A stretch of 64,000 nucleotides of DNA, taken from positions 4,242,501 through 4,306,500 of the forward strand of contig NZ_CP050700.1 of the NCBI RefSeq assembly GCF_010646885.2. The letters are read 5' to 3'. Within the stretch, counting starts at the first letter, position 1; every line of letters begins with the position of its first letter. Shown here in pieces: positions 19,301 through 29,200 of the stretch. The notes under the pieces were generated by a model that worked only from the letters and a program-made list of their open reading frames with translations, was not told the origin of the DNA and did not search any database. This DNA comes from Desulfopila sp. IMCC35008 (lineage in GTDB: Bacteria > Desulfobacterota > Desulfobulbia > Desulfobulbales > Desulfocapsaceae). The position numbers and the translations under genes were made by a program.

Positions 19301-22187
19301 TATTTGCTGATGGCTTCAGTGCAAGTTCAAGAGGATTATTCGGCACACTCTCTGATGAGCCAATATCGAATGCCATTACAGGAGCCCAGCCTGCTGGCAG
19401 GGGGTGTGGTAATCCCTGACCGCTTAATGGGCTGACTGTGATAGTCGCTATATCCGGTAAAGAACCTGGTGGCACGTATATGTTTATTTCCCCTTCAACC
19501 TGTAAATTCGTTCCTGTAAGATTATTTATCTCATAATAAGTTAAAGGGGTCAGGCGACTGTCCAGCACACGATTCACTTCGTCTGGCAAAACGTTAGGCT
19601 GTCGAATCGATGATGTATAACCATCTTTTTCGACAGTGAGTGTGGTGATATTTTCTGGGACGTACAATTCATAACGACCGCTTGCATCTGTTTCCCACTC
19701 GATACCATCTTCAGGTTGACCAGCTCGAATCACGGCCCCTTTCAAGGGAAGGCCCGTTGAGTCATCATATACCTCCCCAACAAGAAAACCACTTCTGGTA
19801 CCAGTTATAGTTGTTTCTGCACTGTCAGAATCAGTTGAGTGACCTGAAAAATCAACAGCTCTGGCCACAAACTCGATTTTGCTCCCCTTCACCATGGTCT
19901 CGGGGATGGGATAACTGAGGTCGTACGGTGGACTTACATCTTCACCTATGATGACATTATCAGCTAAAAAGATTATTTTCAGAATACCAACATTATCAAT
20001 AGCAGAAGCATGAACAACAATCTCCTGACCATGTTGGGCATTTGCCGGTACATTAACCGCAACCTGTACTGGGGATTCATTATCGCCTGTCTCGACAAGC
20101 TGGATCACGCCTTGGGCAGAATTGCTGTTCCCTTCGGCATCCAATGCCTCTGCGGCAATATGTATTTCAGTTCCAACCGTTGCATCATCCGGTACAATGA
20201 AATCCGTCTCGTATGGATTACCACCTATCGAAGCAAATCCATTCTGCCCGGCACTGAAGTTAACTCCTATAACACCGTAATTATCCGTAGCCTCTGCCCT
20301 CATACGAATGGTTTCACCAGGTGCAGCAGAATTCGGATGAAAAAGAGATATTTCCGGTGGAATTGTATCAGGTTCATCAACTACGAGGACAGATGCTCTC
20401 TCAACACTGGTGTTACCTGATGTATCTGTTGCAACTACAATCAATTGTAACGTTGTCCCGACTTCTTCGGGCGCGTTGTATTCAAGAACGAAAGGACCAG
20501 ATGTAAACTGTTTTACTTCCAGATTGTCTATACTGAAAGAAACCAGACTTACTTCAGCATTATCTGTTACGTTGGCACGTATCCCAAGAGAAGTACCAGC
20601 CTGGACCTGCGCAGGTGCAATCAGATCAATGCGCGGTGGAGTCCTATCTTTCGCAGCTTCAATCTGCAATACATACGTCTGGATAGTGGTGGCTTTACCA
20701 TCTGAAACGGTAACGGCAACTGCATGACTTCCCACTTCGGACTCCCCCGGAGACCAGGTTATTAGCCCTGTAAGCGGATCAATAAACATGGACTCGGGTT
20801 GATCCTGGAGGCTAAAGGTCAACTGATCATCTTCAGGGTCTACTGCCAATACCTGATAGGAGTATAAAATGAAGGCTTCACCAGTTACTATGGGAGTAGA
20901 AATAAGTTCCGGTGGGTCATTAACAGGTTGCACAGCTATCGTAAATTCCTGTAAGTCAGTCAACCCTTCCACATCTGCAACTTGAATCCCGACTGTTATG
21001 TCGCCTACCTGAGCACCAGTAGGAGTCCAATATAGCTGTTTGTTCTGCTGATCGACAGTCATTCCAATTGGCCCATTTACAGTCGTCAGTATCAGCTGAT
21101 CCCCATCAGGATCTGATGCGATCACATCGTACTCATAAGGGATACCTTCTGTGGCTGTGGTTATCGCCGTACTGGTGATTTGTGGAGGCAGATTAGTATT
21201 ATCTACTTGTATCTCGACAGTTAAAGCAGTCTTTGCCCCACTTGGATCTTCTGCTGTAAAAACAACCTGATAAGTGCCAGCTTGATCAAAACCAGGGTTA
21301 AATGTAAATGTTCCCAAGTTTGAATCCTCGTTAGACAATACAAACTCCGCATTATCCGGTATAGATGTTCCAGAAAGAGACAATTGGTCACTGTCAGGAT
21401 CCGTTGCTGAAATAGAGATGGATAAGGTATTACCTTCGTTCATTACAACGTGTTGCTGGTCAGCACTTATCGCAGGGGGTTCATTCGGCGCCGGGAGTAT
21501 GGTAATAGTAACAGAATCTGTTTCACTAGAACCCCCATTCGTATCTGATACAACGAGTGAAAATGTATGATTACCCGCAGACACCAGCACTTCAGGACTT
21601 ACAACATCATCTGGATCAGGTGTCCCTGACCAAAGATAGCTTATCTGCTCGCCATCCGGATCACTTGAAACCGAGCCGTCTAATGTAATAAGTATTGTTT
21701 CCTGACCGTGGGCCAGAGTATGACTCTGGTCTTCTCCTGCATTTGAAATAGGTAGGTTGTTATCAAGAGTTGAAGTGCTCTCTAGAGAGGCAATTGTGAA
21801 GTCAAATCTGACCCGGGTGGGATTAGAGAAACGCCACTGTTTGCTAACAGTAGATTCATCTGGTATCAGGCTAGCAGGAGAGTTGTATTCAAAATAAGGA
21901 TTATTATCCTCTGTGTAACCATCTGGATTTGCAACTGTAACTGCAGGGTTGCTTATGGTCCCAATTACAATCCTGAAAGGTGCCTCCAGCGTTTCCCCTG
22001 AGATGTTAGTGAGGTATGCATCAAAATAGTTCTCATTTGTGCTTCTATCAAACATGAACCTGCTCTTCATCAGGATGACCATGTCTGAGATATCTGTACT
22101 CGCGCAAATAAGCCCAGCATTGAAAAGAGCCACTACCATCAACAGCATGTGAATCACTAAAGATAATTGCACTTTAATACTTTTCAT
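13338..22187 (-). CDS. Giant secreted multidomain protein with C-terminal NlpC/P60-like peptidase domain
   Basis: The protein has 2949 residues. After a signal peptide (1-29) comes an N-terminal domain (about 30-150) shared with the 23-30 kb giant protein (SR-M-F-x-R-[ST]-T-N-x-N-Y; DGYTED). A PKD-like domain (150-245), cadherin/He_PIG-like Ig domains (245-510), Big_9-type Ig repeats (510-790), a carboxypeptidase-regulatory-like domain (about 800-870), a Big_5 domain (about 1360-1470), ZU5-like segments and a LVIVD-type propeller (about 1950-2250) follow. The C-terminal about 250 residues carry YWTGIDCSGLIYR (Cys2800), a GDLRVSKDHVVMAY segment (His2885) and IIHASGQ (His2905), the Cys-His-His order of NlpC/P60 peptidases and amidases. 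It is first in the operon and has only a weak ribosome site. The likely role is an exported peptidoglycan or peptide hydrolase on a long stalk. An effector-like role is inference only. Confidence 0.9.
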   Translation of the reverse strand: MKSIKVQLSLVIHMLLMVVALFNAGLICASTDISDMVILMKSRFMFDRSTNENYFDAYLTNISGETLEAPFRIVIGTISNPAVTVANPDGYTEDNNPYFEYNSPASLIPDESTVSKQWRFSNPTRVRFDFTIASLESTSTLDNNLPISNAGEDQSHTLAHGQETILITLDGSVSSDPDGEQISYLWSGTPDPDDVVSPEVLVSAGNHTFSLVVSDTNGGSSETDSVTITILPAPNEPPAISADQQHVVMNEGNTLSISISATDPDSDQLSLSGTSIPDNAEFVLSNEDSNLGTFTFNPGFDQAGTYQVVFTAEDPSGAKTALTVEIQVDNTNLPPQITSTAITTATEGIPYEYDVIASDPDGDQLILTTVNGPIGMTVDQQNKQLYWTPTGAQVGDITVGIQVADVEGLTDLQEFTIAVQPVNDPPELISTPIVTGEAFILYSYQVLAVDPEDDQLTFSLQDQPESMFIDPLTGLITWSPGESEVGSHAVAVTVSDGKATTIQTYVLQIEAAKDRTPPRIDLIAPAQVQAGTSLGIRANVTDNAEVSLVSFSIDNLEVKQFTSGPFVLEYNAPEEVGTTLQLIVVATDTSGNTSVERASVLVVDEPDTIPPEISLFHPNSAAPGETIRMRAEATDNYGVIGVNFSAGQNGFASIGGNPYETDFIVPDDATVGTEIHIAAEALDAEGNSNSAQGVIQLVETGDNESPVQVAVNVPANAQHGQEIVVHASAIDNVGILKIIFLADNVIIGEDVSPPYDLSYPIPETMVKGSKIEFVARAVDFSGHSTDSDSAETTITGTRSGFLVGEVYDDSTGLPLKGAVIRAGQPEDGIEWETDASGRYELYVPENITTLTVEKDGYTSSIRQPNVLPDEVNRVLDSRLTPLTYYEINNLTGTNLQVEGEINIYVPPGSLPDIATITVSPLSGQGLPHPLPAGWAPVMAFDIGSSESVPNNPLELALKPSANIDGLIAVYWNNEVHEWIRLEGQIAGTENQLALDVQIFGTVALVKADTLPIAPETPQPGQVLVGVNPQILPESISADILPDPEIIFMQPGSKSAVTLLLNTQEPQSSGTVVEVDFTEYYKRYDATLLTPASMTQDIILYQEQNGFVGHFIATPSEIFDPMLLEEGKIQLSAHRTDGAITQNIVTKAGGTVAGNDGVTLLIPPGALELPTSVTISSSSTGVDLALPTSQFYTPLSSVKIDLGENSLSTSVILQVPLPDSAELDKRIALIRKTRVAFNTVFELIGLGAVDNTIIEIGAGSLGLPLPGVLESGEYILIQLLSEVGFISGSVISEGQPVTSAKVTSNQLPFVSLQDARQPSYAMLAPLAVNHVSGEDLSNGNSSSVAVTIEKGDQIVTRNLELIPVMPTVISSNPANNETNVAVSSPISVVFSTAMAEETLTGAFELSAGSSVVQGTVSLFSDQKTAVFVPAMPLAENATYTMRLAETIADKYLNLLSGNQDAGSYEFTFHTVDSIAPEEPDPGTITTSIPYDGETLITGTKGTSEPGTVMTAVNTTTGVTVSVIVDNDGSFVLSLSADLSDSIELIFTDQAGNSTEFVPPPFQDADGTIVIGSEGGTVEGPNDLQVIIPAGVIPDGTPIRVDAAEEAEFEAEISPLLPYVIGFDLKIPEGVEATDEFKISFPLPEGSDITEDSQLFLLKEVDFLPFKSFYLSNIAKVNGDRIETASPPFRGVRSVGKFYVASATVTMQVMEACIAGTINAIATASPVAFAVAADAFQLSFVPSSETTFFPIYAVPLNKPYSIVGYDQTGVTVYTKSSIEEEKTLISQMFIAETDTSEMALIGSYPEDISDRVITPYIYENEGSAPIDLEVILSFNKDIVTPEDQSDKVILSYFVENEEKIIEGELKSYREEEGVVSSNDDLAQTISFLPAERLKFNTYYTLKINSLGYLTKESDEEGSDDIIASYSGNIKFKTFSPKIIGSTDLFEKDEGGLNSSWTDSAIPNDLAILTPDLAAVAIGNYSSPSGMEHDVALIDISEPDKPRFLKESEAGNGIEGKTSSLLSFDNSIIVAHSGLNIYGNISLLDYTTGENPTLEYHPNIDGRYRKFLTSSLSDLQAGMSPLGIPPVTGLPRDIANLGNNVYIATTGVGIQGVVFPRPEDEKDELPSLWAMDKPMVIATLRDKVITGTIAPDSLIFLNDDLSDSYYTIPDIPVTSIKAIQEYPITKCSKWTNSTNCPEKCLQGSLDEDCIDKKDLVFIGGRNGSFYIVDASEYIVDASEESVFSYPELEREIVVNEDGSRIRSIAINPRDGLAYLSSSDGIKIIDISDPLDEKIPNYCGGGDSEKEECKALRLGYVEELSETDEYNYDKMALSEDYTKGFLTSLTGDGFKAASLLPGRLYVDTYDSDFADLALNRDDYYPDLGKKELKVRALDLYYEPGEGDIEVVEVTNQGMPTDLVKVTPIRPELIDGVALFNVEAPKFIVDPEDSEKNKVKIHFRWKQNNTNFIYELNIRDNTITTIEDVLNGKAVFVAKANYRPESTGVGKTKRDKGTTLGENEECAVYSDAPKARYKMGLDKQKFDMLEEMLNQVLSRKYTSSQKHKRLLNEDGLFDELTQKGLKLFKTEFNHLVNFDEYNSEAFSSTFSRIISDYPSVLESIGDYTNKIVDRKTLVGDTYSESDIFVNDKVSTIDTGLFELYDNVVKAYIENLIKKAEDYRDLANVRWYSRDNDNVISENSQGNCEGLLDGKRSVGYSYGARNTKDEFIEYVTSTGAAPSTSAFNSSDTYKRYRGHLDNDGVPVLLDNDGIPIVKTGMKWTGLLRDERNMPGINLHFEPRYWTGIDCSGLIYRCIEYAEAHNEAKNDPSWQHLEGNFPNLYNLNAKKLYYIQNEIYDKDGKLEDYGTSRKVVRLDNLKNQLHIGDLRVSKDHVVMAYSDPGEYLKMPFYIIHASGQNRYRTGIAGTNSSKFGRKVVTTSSTLFIKGKKHSRIILWK
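15481..15522 (-). repeat. In-frame 21-bp tandem duplication
   Basis: Two adjacent 21-bp units differ at one base only. They encode two copies of YIVDASE within the propeller-like part of the 2949-residue protein. The near identity suggests recent slippage; the reading frame is kept. Confidence 0.9.
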
Positions 22188-22613
22188 CGATCTTTATCTC
22201 GTTAACTATAATGAACTAATAATTGCTAACATTCCCAAACGACAGTAAGAGAACTGAGGTTGGAGAATCCTGGAAAAACTCAATTCAATTAAACGCAATG
22301 AAGCTGGTCAACAGAGCCAAACAGCTCTATTGTTAGTGAAAGTGAAGATTAAGCGTCTATAATTATCGGGACAGCAAAATATTGAACAGCAGGAATTGAA
22401 CAAATTAGCTACTTGTTCAGTATCAAATCTCTTGCTAGAGCACCATCCAGCCAACAAAGGCCCATGGAAACGTGTTAGGTTAGTCTCGGAAACTTCACAG
22501 ATGCCCCTCATACTTTCCCCCCCGAAAAAGTAATACAGGTTGATGTGGTTAACGCCAATTGAGTGCGTTAAATGTTAGGCAGCGGTTGCTCCATAAGCTT
22601 ATTCACTGATGTT

Positions 22614-22707
22614 TCAAGAAGGTCTTTTCTTTCTCCTTGCGGCAACAGCCCCGGCAATCCCTACTCAAAAAAGGATCACCGTGCTGCTTCTGGAACGGGA
22701 TCTGGCT
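22614..22707 (-). pseudogene. PEP-CTERM sorting-tail relic
   Basis: The minus strand encodes DPVPEA, then after a one-base deletion TVILF, a TGA codon where the live copy has Gly, and VGIAGAVAARRKKRPS before a stop. Codon by codon this aligns with the tail of the intact PEP-CTERM gene at 30616 (VPEPATMILFGTGLAGVFAARRKK). Only the sorting tail survives; the secreted part is gone. The stop lies 103 bp before a relic ATG, against 123 bp in the intact arrangement. Confidence 0.8.
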
Positions 22708-22770
22708 AGATAACCAAACCATACCCTATACCCTTTTGATTAATTCTAAAAGCTTAAGGCATAGAAGAAT

Positions 22771-22815
22771 GCCTAACAAATAAACCGACAACAGTCAATA
22801 GATATAACTACCTAT
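22771..22815 (-). promoter_or_regulatory. Relic copy of the PEP-CTERM promoter/operator block
   Basis: On the minus strand this reads TAGGTA-N8-TATTGAC-N14-TTGTTAGGC, the same words and spacings as the block upstream of the intact PEP-CTERM gene at 31292-31336. The left part forms the imperfect dyad ATAGATA-N4-TACCTAT (22798-22815). Confidence 0.6.
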
Positions 22816-23100
22816 TCATAGATCAAAATCATATCTCACACATTGTGATGTGGGTCAGATTTCACCGGTCATGTTTTGATCGTATGTGATCCCTTATGAG
22901 AGAGAGACCAAGTCTATACAACAATAGCTCTAAGCTGATGCATATTCAGGGCACCGGTGACATACTTTTTGACGGTATATCTTATTGATGCATGTGATTA
23001 TGCTTTGATGATAATATCTGTATGTGTGGTGTGAAAATGAAATAATACATTGATATATTTATTAACACAGGCCAATTCTTACACGACAATAACCCTGTAA

Positions 23101-23132
23101 GAAAAATTGAGAAAAGCGATGATCTCAATTTC
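23101..23132 (-). terminator. Rho-independent terminator after the 2425-residue gene
   Basis: On the minus strand AAATTGAGA and TCTCAATTT form a 9-bp stem followed by further T residues, 84 bp beyond the stop codon at 23216. It probably separates this gene from the downstream operon. Confidence 0.7.
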
Positions 23133-23215
23133 ACTCTACAAAATGGTGATCTTTCTAATAATGTTTAATATCACAAAATCCCCCCTCCATAGCACATTCC
23201 CTATTCCAAAAAAAC

Positions 23216-26200
23216 TTATTGCAACAAATTTACAATAGGTACTCCAAATATATTATTATTCTCATCCAGCTCGTCTAACACATCCAAACTGTCTACATTA
23301 ATAAACAAAAATGTGTACCTGTTCAAATCTATCAACCCGCCGCCATAATACCACTGCTTGACAATAGAATCATAAGGTTCAATTACCCCAACAAGGCGAA
23401 AACCACCAGCTGGTATATCATCCCAATTACCATAAATATTATCTTCAGAAAGATAGGTCTGTATATTCACATCTTGGCTGCTATTTGAGAAGTAGTTCCC
23501 ATTGTTTTTTATTGTCATTGAATATTCTAATTGGTAGCCTCTCCAGTAGGGACCAGAGTAGACAGTATCAATTAGCAGGTCAGGCTTTTCCATATATTGG
23601 TTTTGACCACGGACGCACCTGGTATAGAATACTGGCAACCACTGATAGTCGGTAATTCCTGTTTCAAAGTCTACAACCCAATTACCGTAGGTCGGATCTA
23701 CTGTTGATGTAATGTACCCCTCAGTCTGACAGCTGAAATTTGGATCAATCGTCGGCCTAACAAAACTATCACAACTAGTCGAACTTTCACAACATGTTGC
23801 AAGGTTGTAATTATCATCTGTAGAAAGGTCGTGATTCCAATCAGGCAGTGGCGTGGATTTACCATTTGAACAGACGACTAAACTTTTCAGCTCTTCTTTT
23901 GTAGGTAATCTCCAATCTAAATAATTACCCAACACAAGATTTTGACAATACGCCCTAGCTTGTTCAGGTGTTCGCATAATTCCATCATCACTTTTTTGCC
24001 ATTCTAGGTCACCATACTGTACGACACATCCACTTTGTCCTGCATTTAATGGGACTTCAATCCTCTGAGTATCCGATAGTCCAGAAACACTACCATCAGC
24101 ATAGATAGCTCGCACACGATAGTAGTATTGTGCACCTGGCTCTACTCCAGAATGACCGTATTCAAGATCTGTAGTTGGGGTGAGTAACTCACTGTTATGG
24201 GTTACAGCGTTTTCTGTTCCCCAATATATTTCGTAGGTATCTGCACCAACATCTGTCCATTCTATAAAATTCCAACAATATGAATTGTCATAGAAAGCAG
24301 AAGTGATGGTTGGTGATAGGGTTGGCACAACCGAAGAGCAACCATTAGCATCAACTGACTCAGGATCAGGAGAATAAGGGCATTGATCCAAATAGTCATA
24401 AATGCCATCCTGGTCTTTATCACTATCACAAGAATGACCCACCCTTATACCATTACTAATAAGTTCTGGAATAAGTTGCTCACATGACTGTTGATTTAAA
24501 GGATTAAAATGTAAATCCAGCATACTTATTGGTGCATATATATTTTGATATATAGGGGTTATGTCACTTATATTATTATCATACAAAAAGATATAATTCA
24601 GCATAGGTAAATTTGTTAGCGACGTGATGTCCTCTATTTGATTGTTGCTAAGATCTATATCTACTAAACTTAACATGGTTTCCAAAGGGGATATATCTAT
24701 GATTGCATTTGATCCAAGGTATAGTGTCTGAAGATTTGGAATGTTTTGTAAAGCGGAAATATCTTCAATATCATTACGAGGCATATACAAGGCTTTAAGT
24801 TCATTCAGACCTGCTAAACTTTCGAGATCGTTGATTCCTACTGAAGCAAGATTGAGATATTCTAACTTAGTCAAACCTGATAACGGCAAAAGTGATTCCA
24901 GAGGATTATCAATCAATGACAATATTGTAAGATTTTTCATATTCTCAAGTACGTCGATATTTGTTATCTGGTTAAAACTTAAGTCGAGAGATTGCAACGA
25001 AGTCAAGCCAGAAAGTTCATCAATGCTTTGAATAGAGCGACCTTTTAAATTCAACTCTATTAGTTTAGAAAGGTTTAATATTGGCTCTAAACTTGTTATT
25101 TTATTACACCCTAAATTTATTAGATTGCACCCTAGATTTAGAGATTCAAGATTCGTCAGATTAGTCAATGAAGAAACATCTGATATATTATTTGAGCTTA
25201 TATCAAGTTGCCTGAGATTAACTAATCCCTGTAGAGGTGTTATGTCTTGAATGTTGTTTTCAGCAAGTCCTAGACTAGAGAGATTAGTAAGATTTGATAG
25301 TGGGCCTATATCCTCAATCGAACAAAAATCCAATCCCAAATCTCTCAAATTGGTTAGACCAGACAGTGCTTCTATGTTTGAAATGGCTCCATCCCAAGTC
25401 CCCAATCTTTCCAGCCGACTAAGACTAGAAATAGGATCTAGATTTGCAACTCCGAGATCATATAAAAATAGTTCTTCAATGTTGGTACAGAACCCTAATC
25501 CAGTCAAATCATTTATTGTTGGAGGATGGCCTGTACTGCTATGATTGTTCAAGTATACGATAGTTAATAAATCCGATTGATATAGAGGACCAGTTTGTTT
25601 TCCAATTTCATCTCTAATCGTCTGCTGTAAAGCGGGATCGGGAATGTTGACTTCGAAATCATCAGTTATTCCTGTTGCAGTCACTTTAACAATGGGTGAC
25701 AAATGAGACTCCACACCGTCTACAATAGCACTGACCCGATAATAATAATCAACCAAATCATTTACAGTATGACCATATGGAGATGTTACTGGTTGGGCAA
25801 GCTGTTGACTGGTTTCCGTTACCTCAGAACTTGTGCCCCAATATACTCGGTAACTGTCTGCGCCTGGCACTCTATCCCAGGTCAAGTAGTTCCATCCAAC
25901 TACGCTTTGATACTCTGCGCTTAAATTCTTTGGCGTTGGTACAACTGAATCGTAAAGGGGACATCCCACGTTATCAACTTCAACACCAGTTTGTGTACCT
26001 GGACATAAGTCGAAGTCATTTTCTATACCATCAGCGTCATTGTCATCTATAGATAAGTCAGGAGATGTTTCAAATGGGATCTGTTGACTTGCTGAAATGA
26101 GGTTCCCATCTGCATCATATACTAAAATTTCAATGAGATATGATGTGCCATATTCTAATGACACATTGAGGGAGGGGTTGCCACCACAATACTGGAAAGC

Positions 26201-29200
26201 AATTGAATAATCAGTGCTATTAAATGCTTTGAAACAGTATATTGCTCCAGTTTCAAAGGTTGGTGATGTAATATTCAAATCTGCATGGTTAATATCTACC
26301 GAACCAGTTGTAATAATAATCATTTCCGGGCTTTCTGATTTATTAATACACCCAGATGCATCGCATTCAATGTTTAACCCCCAATTAACACCTACATTAC
26401 TACCTATTGAATAATCGCCTGAAAGACTTATTCCAGAATCACCGACATATTCACTGTTAGCATGAATATATGCTCCTGTTAAATCGGCAATCTTCTGTAC
26501 GAGAGCCATACCATCAGGACGACCTGCAACAAGACAGCTAAACAATAGTATGCGTGCATCAGATGTTAATATACCTTCATCTTTAAGTCGTCTGAGTTGT
26601 ATATGATGCACATGAGTAGGGTCACTCACTGTCTCATAGGTCAGAGTAACTGGCGGGTTTATGCCATCATTCTCAGACAAGTATATTTCCCCGTAATTAC
26701 CATGAGCAAAGATTATCAGTCTGCCTATAGGTTCATACTGCTCCTTTATAGCTGCTAAATAGTCCACCCATTGCGTAAATGAAATTGCAGGAGTGTCGTC
26801 ACTAAGAGCATCATATGAGAAATAGTAGGCGTTGGTGTTTGTTATTCCGCGTTGAGAGCCTTCAACATTACCCGCAGAGATTACTTCAAATGTTCCACCT
26901 TCATCAGGCCCAGGGTTATCTCCGTATACCGTATTAAAACTTAAATCTATTCCTAAATTATCTAACCATTCCGAGTCTAACCAATAAGATATAAAGGGAG
27001 CTGACTTATCATCTAAAACATACCCATTGGGGTTAGAATTATCTTTTAGAAATGTGTAAAAGTCACTATCAGCTGATAGTGTATTATCTTTAAGATTATT
27101 TAGTAATTTAGAAACAGAGATAAACGTACTATAATATTCATCATCGTAAAGTTCTGTATATGGTGGTGTAAATGAATTTGATAATGTGATTTGGTTTTCT
27201 GTTATATCTTTACATCCGTTTTGATCACATTCGATGTTTAGGTCCCAATCAACCAAATAACTACTCCCAGTGTTATAATCAGATGAAATACTAGTCCCAG
27301 AGTCACCAGTATACTCACTGTTAGCATGAATATATGCTCCTGTTATTTCGGCTATTTTTTGAACTAGGTTTAAGCCATCAATATCATCAGCAACAAGACA
27401 GCTAAACAATAATATGTGTGCTTCAGAAGTTAAGATGCCTTCATCTTTAAGTCGCTTGAGTTGTATATGATGTTCATGAGTAGGGTCATTTACGGTCTCA
27501 TAAGTCAAGGTAACAGGAGGTGAGATACCGTCATTTTCAGATAAGTATATTTTCCCTTTATCACCATGAGCGAAGATTGTTAGCCTTCCAATGGGTTCAT
27601 ACTGTTCTTTTATAGCTGCTAGGTAGTCTACCCATTGCTTAAGTGATACTGCAGGGCTATCGTCATTAAGAGCATCGTATGAGAAATAGTAAGCATTTGT
27701 GTTTGTTGTTCCCCGCTGAGATCCTTCAACATCACTCGACGAGATTACTTCGAAAACACCTCCGCTATCTGGTCCTGGATTTTTACCATAAACTGTATTG
27801 AAACTTAAATCTACATTGAGCTCGTCATTCCACTCTGAATCCAGCCAATATGAAATAATAGGCGTGCCATCATCACTTAGAATAAATCCTTCGGGATTAG
27901 ATCTCTCCTTTATAAAATTATAGAAATCGGTATCAGCCGGTATGACTTCATTTCTTAAGTTGCTGATTATTCCAAAAACTGATTTTAAAGAAATAGACTC
28001 GTAATCAATTTCGTTCCACGGTGATACGAATGCCTGCTGACCATATAGGTAGTCGTTTCGATAAAGTAAGATTGGTGTTGGGTAGAAATATTTTCCTTCG
28101 ATATTGCTGGTATTAACGTTAAATTGTTCACTGCTGAATCCAGGATAGTTAATAGTTATTGTGTACGCTTCGTTATCGATCAACGGAACTAGTAAAAAGT
28201 CATCCACTTTTTGAGCTGTTAATTCTTCTCCGGTACTAGTTTTAATACTGAAATCAATATTAGTTAAAGAAATAGGGCTATCAGGATAGCGGTAATCAGC
28301 GATATGTGCGTACAGCCTGAAGTAAGATGTTGTTGCATTATACCGACTTAGCCAGTCATTAACTAATAAGTAACTTGGGTGTTGACAATCATCTGTTGTC
28401 TCACATTTGACGATATTTTCTTCGTAATCGTGCGGTATAATCCTAAATTTTTCATGGTAAGTACCCGAGGAATGCAAAACGCCATAACCATATTCACCGA
28501 AATTTGGATATTGGGATGTGAAATCATAGTATTGGTGCTCACTTTTGGGGTGGTAGTCATCGCTGCCTATACCCAACAGCTTTTCTGTGACTATGGATCC
28601 CATTAATTCTGTGTCGTTAATGTTATTAAATTTTACGCTATTTTGTAACAACGGCTGTCGTCCTTCAGTAGTGAGGGCAGGGTGAAATCTTTGCCCCTCA
28701 TAAGATATTAGACCATCTCCATCACCTAATGTAACTATTGGTATTCCATTTTCGTCGTATCCAGGGAAGCCTAACAATCCAATACCAATTTGAATTGGCA
28801 TGTTGTCAGGTAAGGGGTTCTTGCTTAAATTCGCCATTTCAGACACAATATCGCCAACTTGCGGAGAGCCAAGTTGCTGATACAAATATGGCAATTCGTT
28901 ATCCAATGTACTATCACCTGTTTGGTGGACAGACGTTTGATTGCCAAAGAATATAGGATCAATTGCAAAAGTTTTATCTTGGCCAACTGGAAACTCAATA
29001 TTGTTAAAACTTGTTTTTGTAGGTGATATCCCGGAATGTGGGGAACCTAGAGTATTTAAAGATGCAACAAAATCTACTGGTTGTTCAATATAATCCTTAA
29101 TAAAGATTCTTTGTAGCATTGTACGAGCCAATACTCCTCCTAAAGAATGTGCAATAATATGTACTTTTTTGCCTGTAACCTCGTTAATATCTTTAAGCGC

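Larger units (their letters stand above)
22188..23100. other. Non-coding interval holding a decayed duplicate of the PEP-CTERM/giant-gene junction
   Basis: No intact gene is seen. Read leftwards on the minus strand, it keeps the operator/promoter block (22771-22815), the PEP-CTERM tail relic (22614-22707) and a ribosome site plus ATGAGG at 22511. These match in order and spacing the segment 31336 to 30490, which leads into the 2425-residue gene. After the ATG at 22511 homology is lost within about 15 bp, and the 67-residue ORF there resembles nothing. A 7-bp inverted repeat (TTAACGC/GCGTTAA) lies near 22551-22573. The leader of the 22187 gene fills the rest. Confidence 0.6.

Noticed and set aside
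22308..22511. 67-codon ORF with a good ribosome site
   Set aside because: The ribosome site and ATG match the start of the gene at 30493, but the protein after it matches nothing; it is a relic start.
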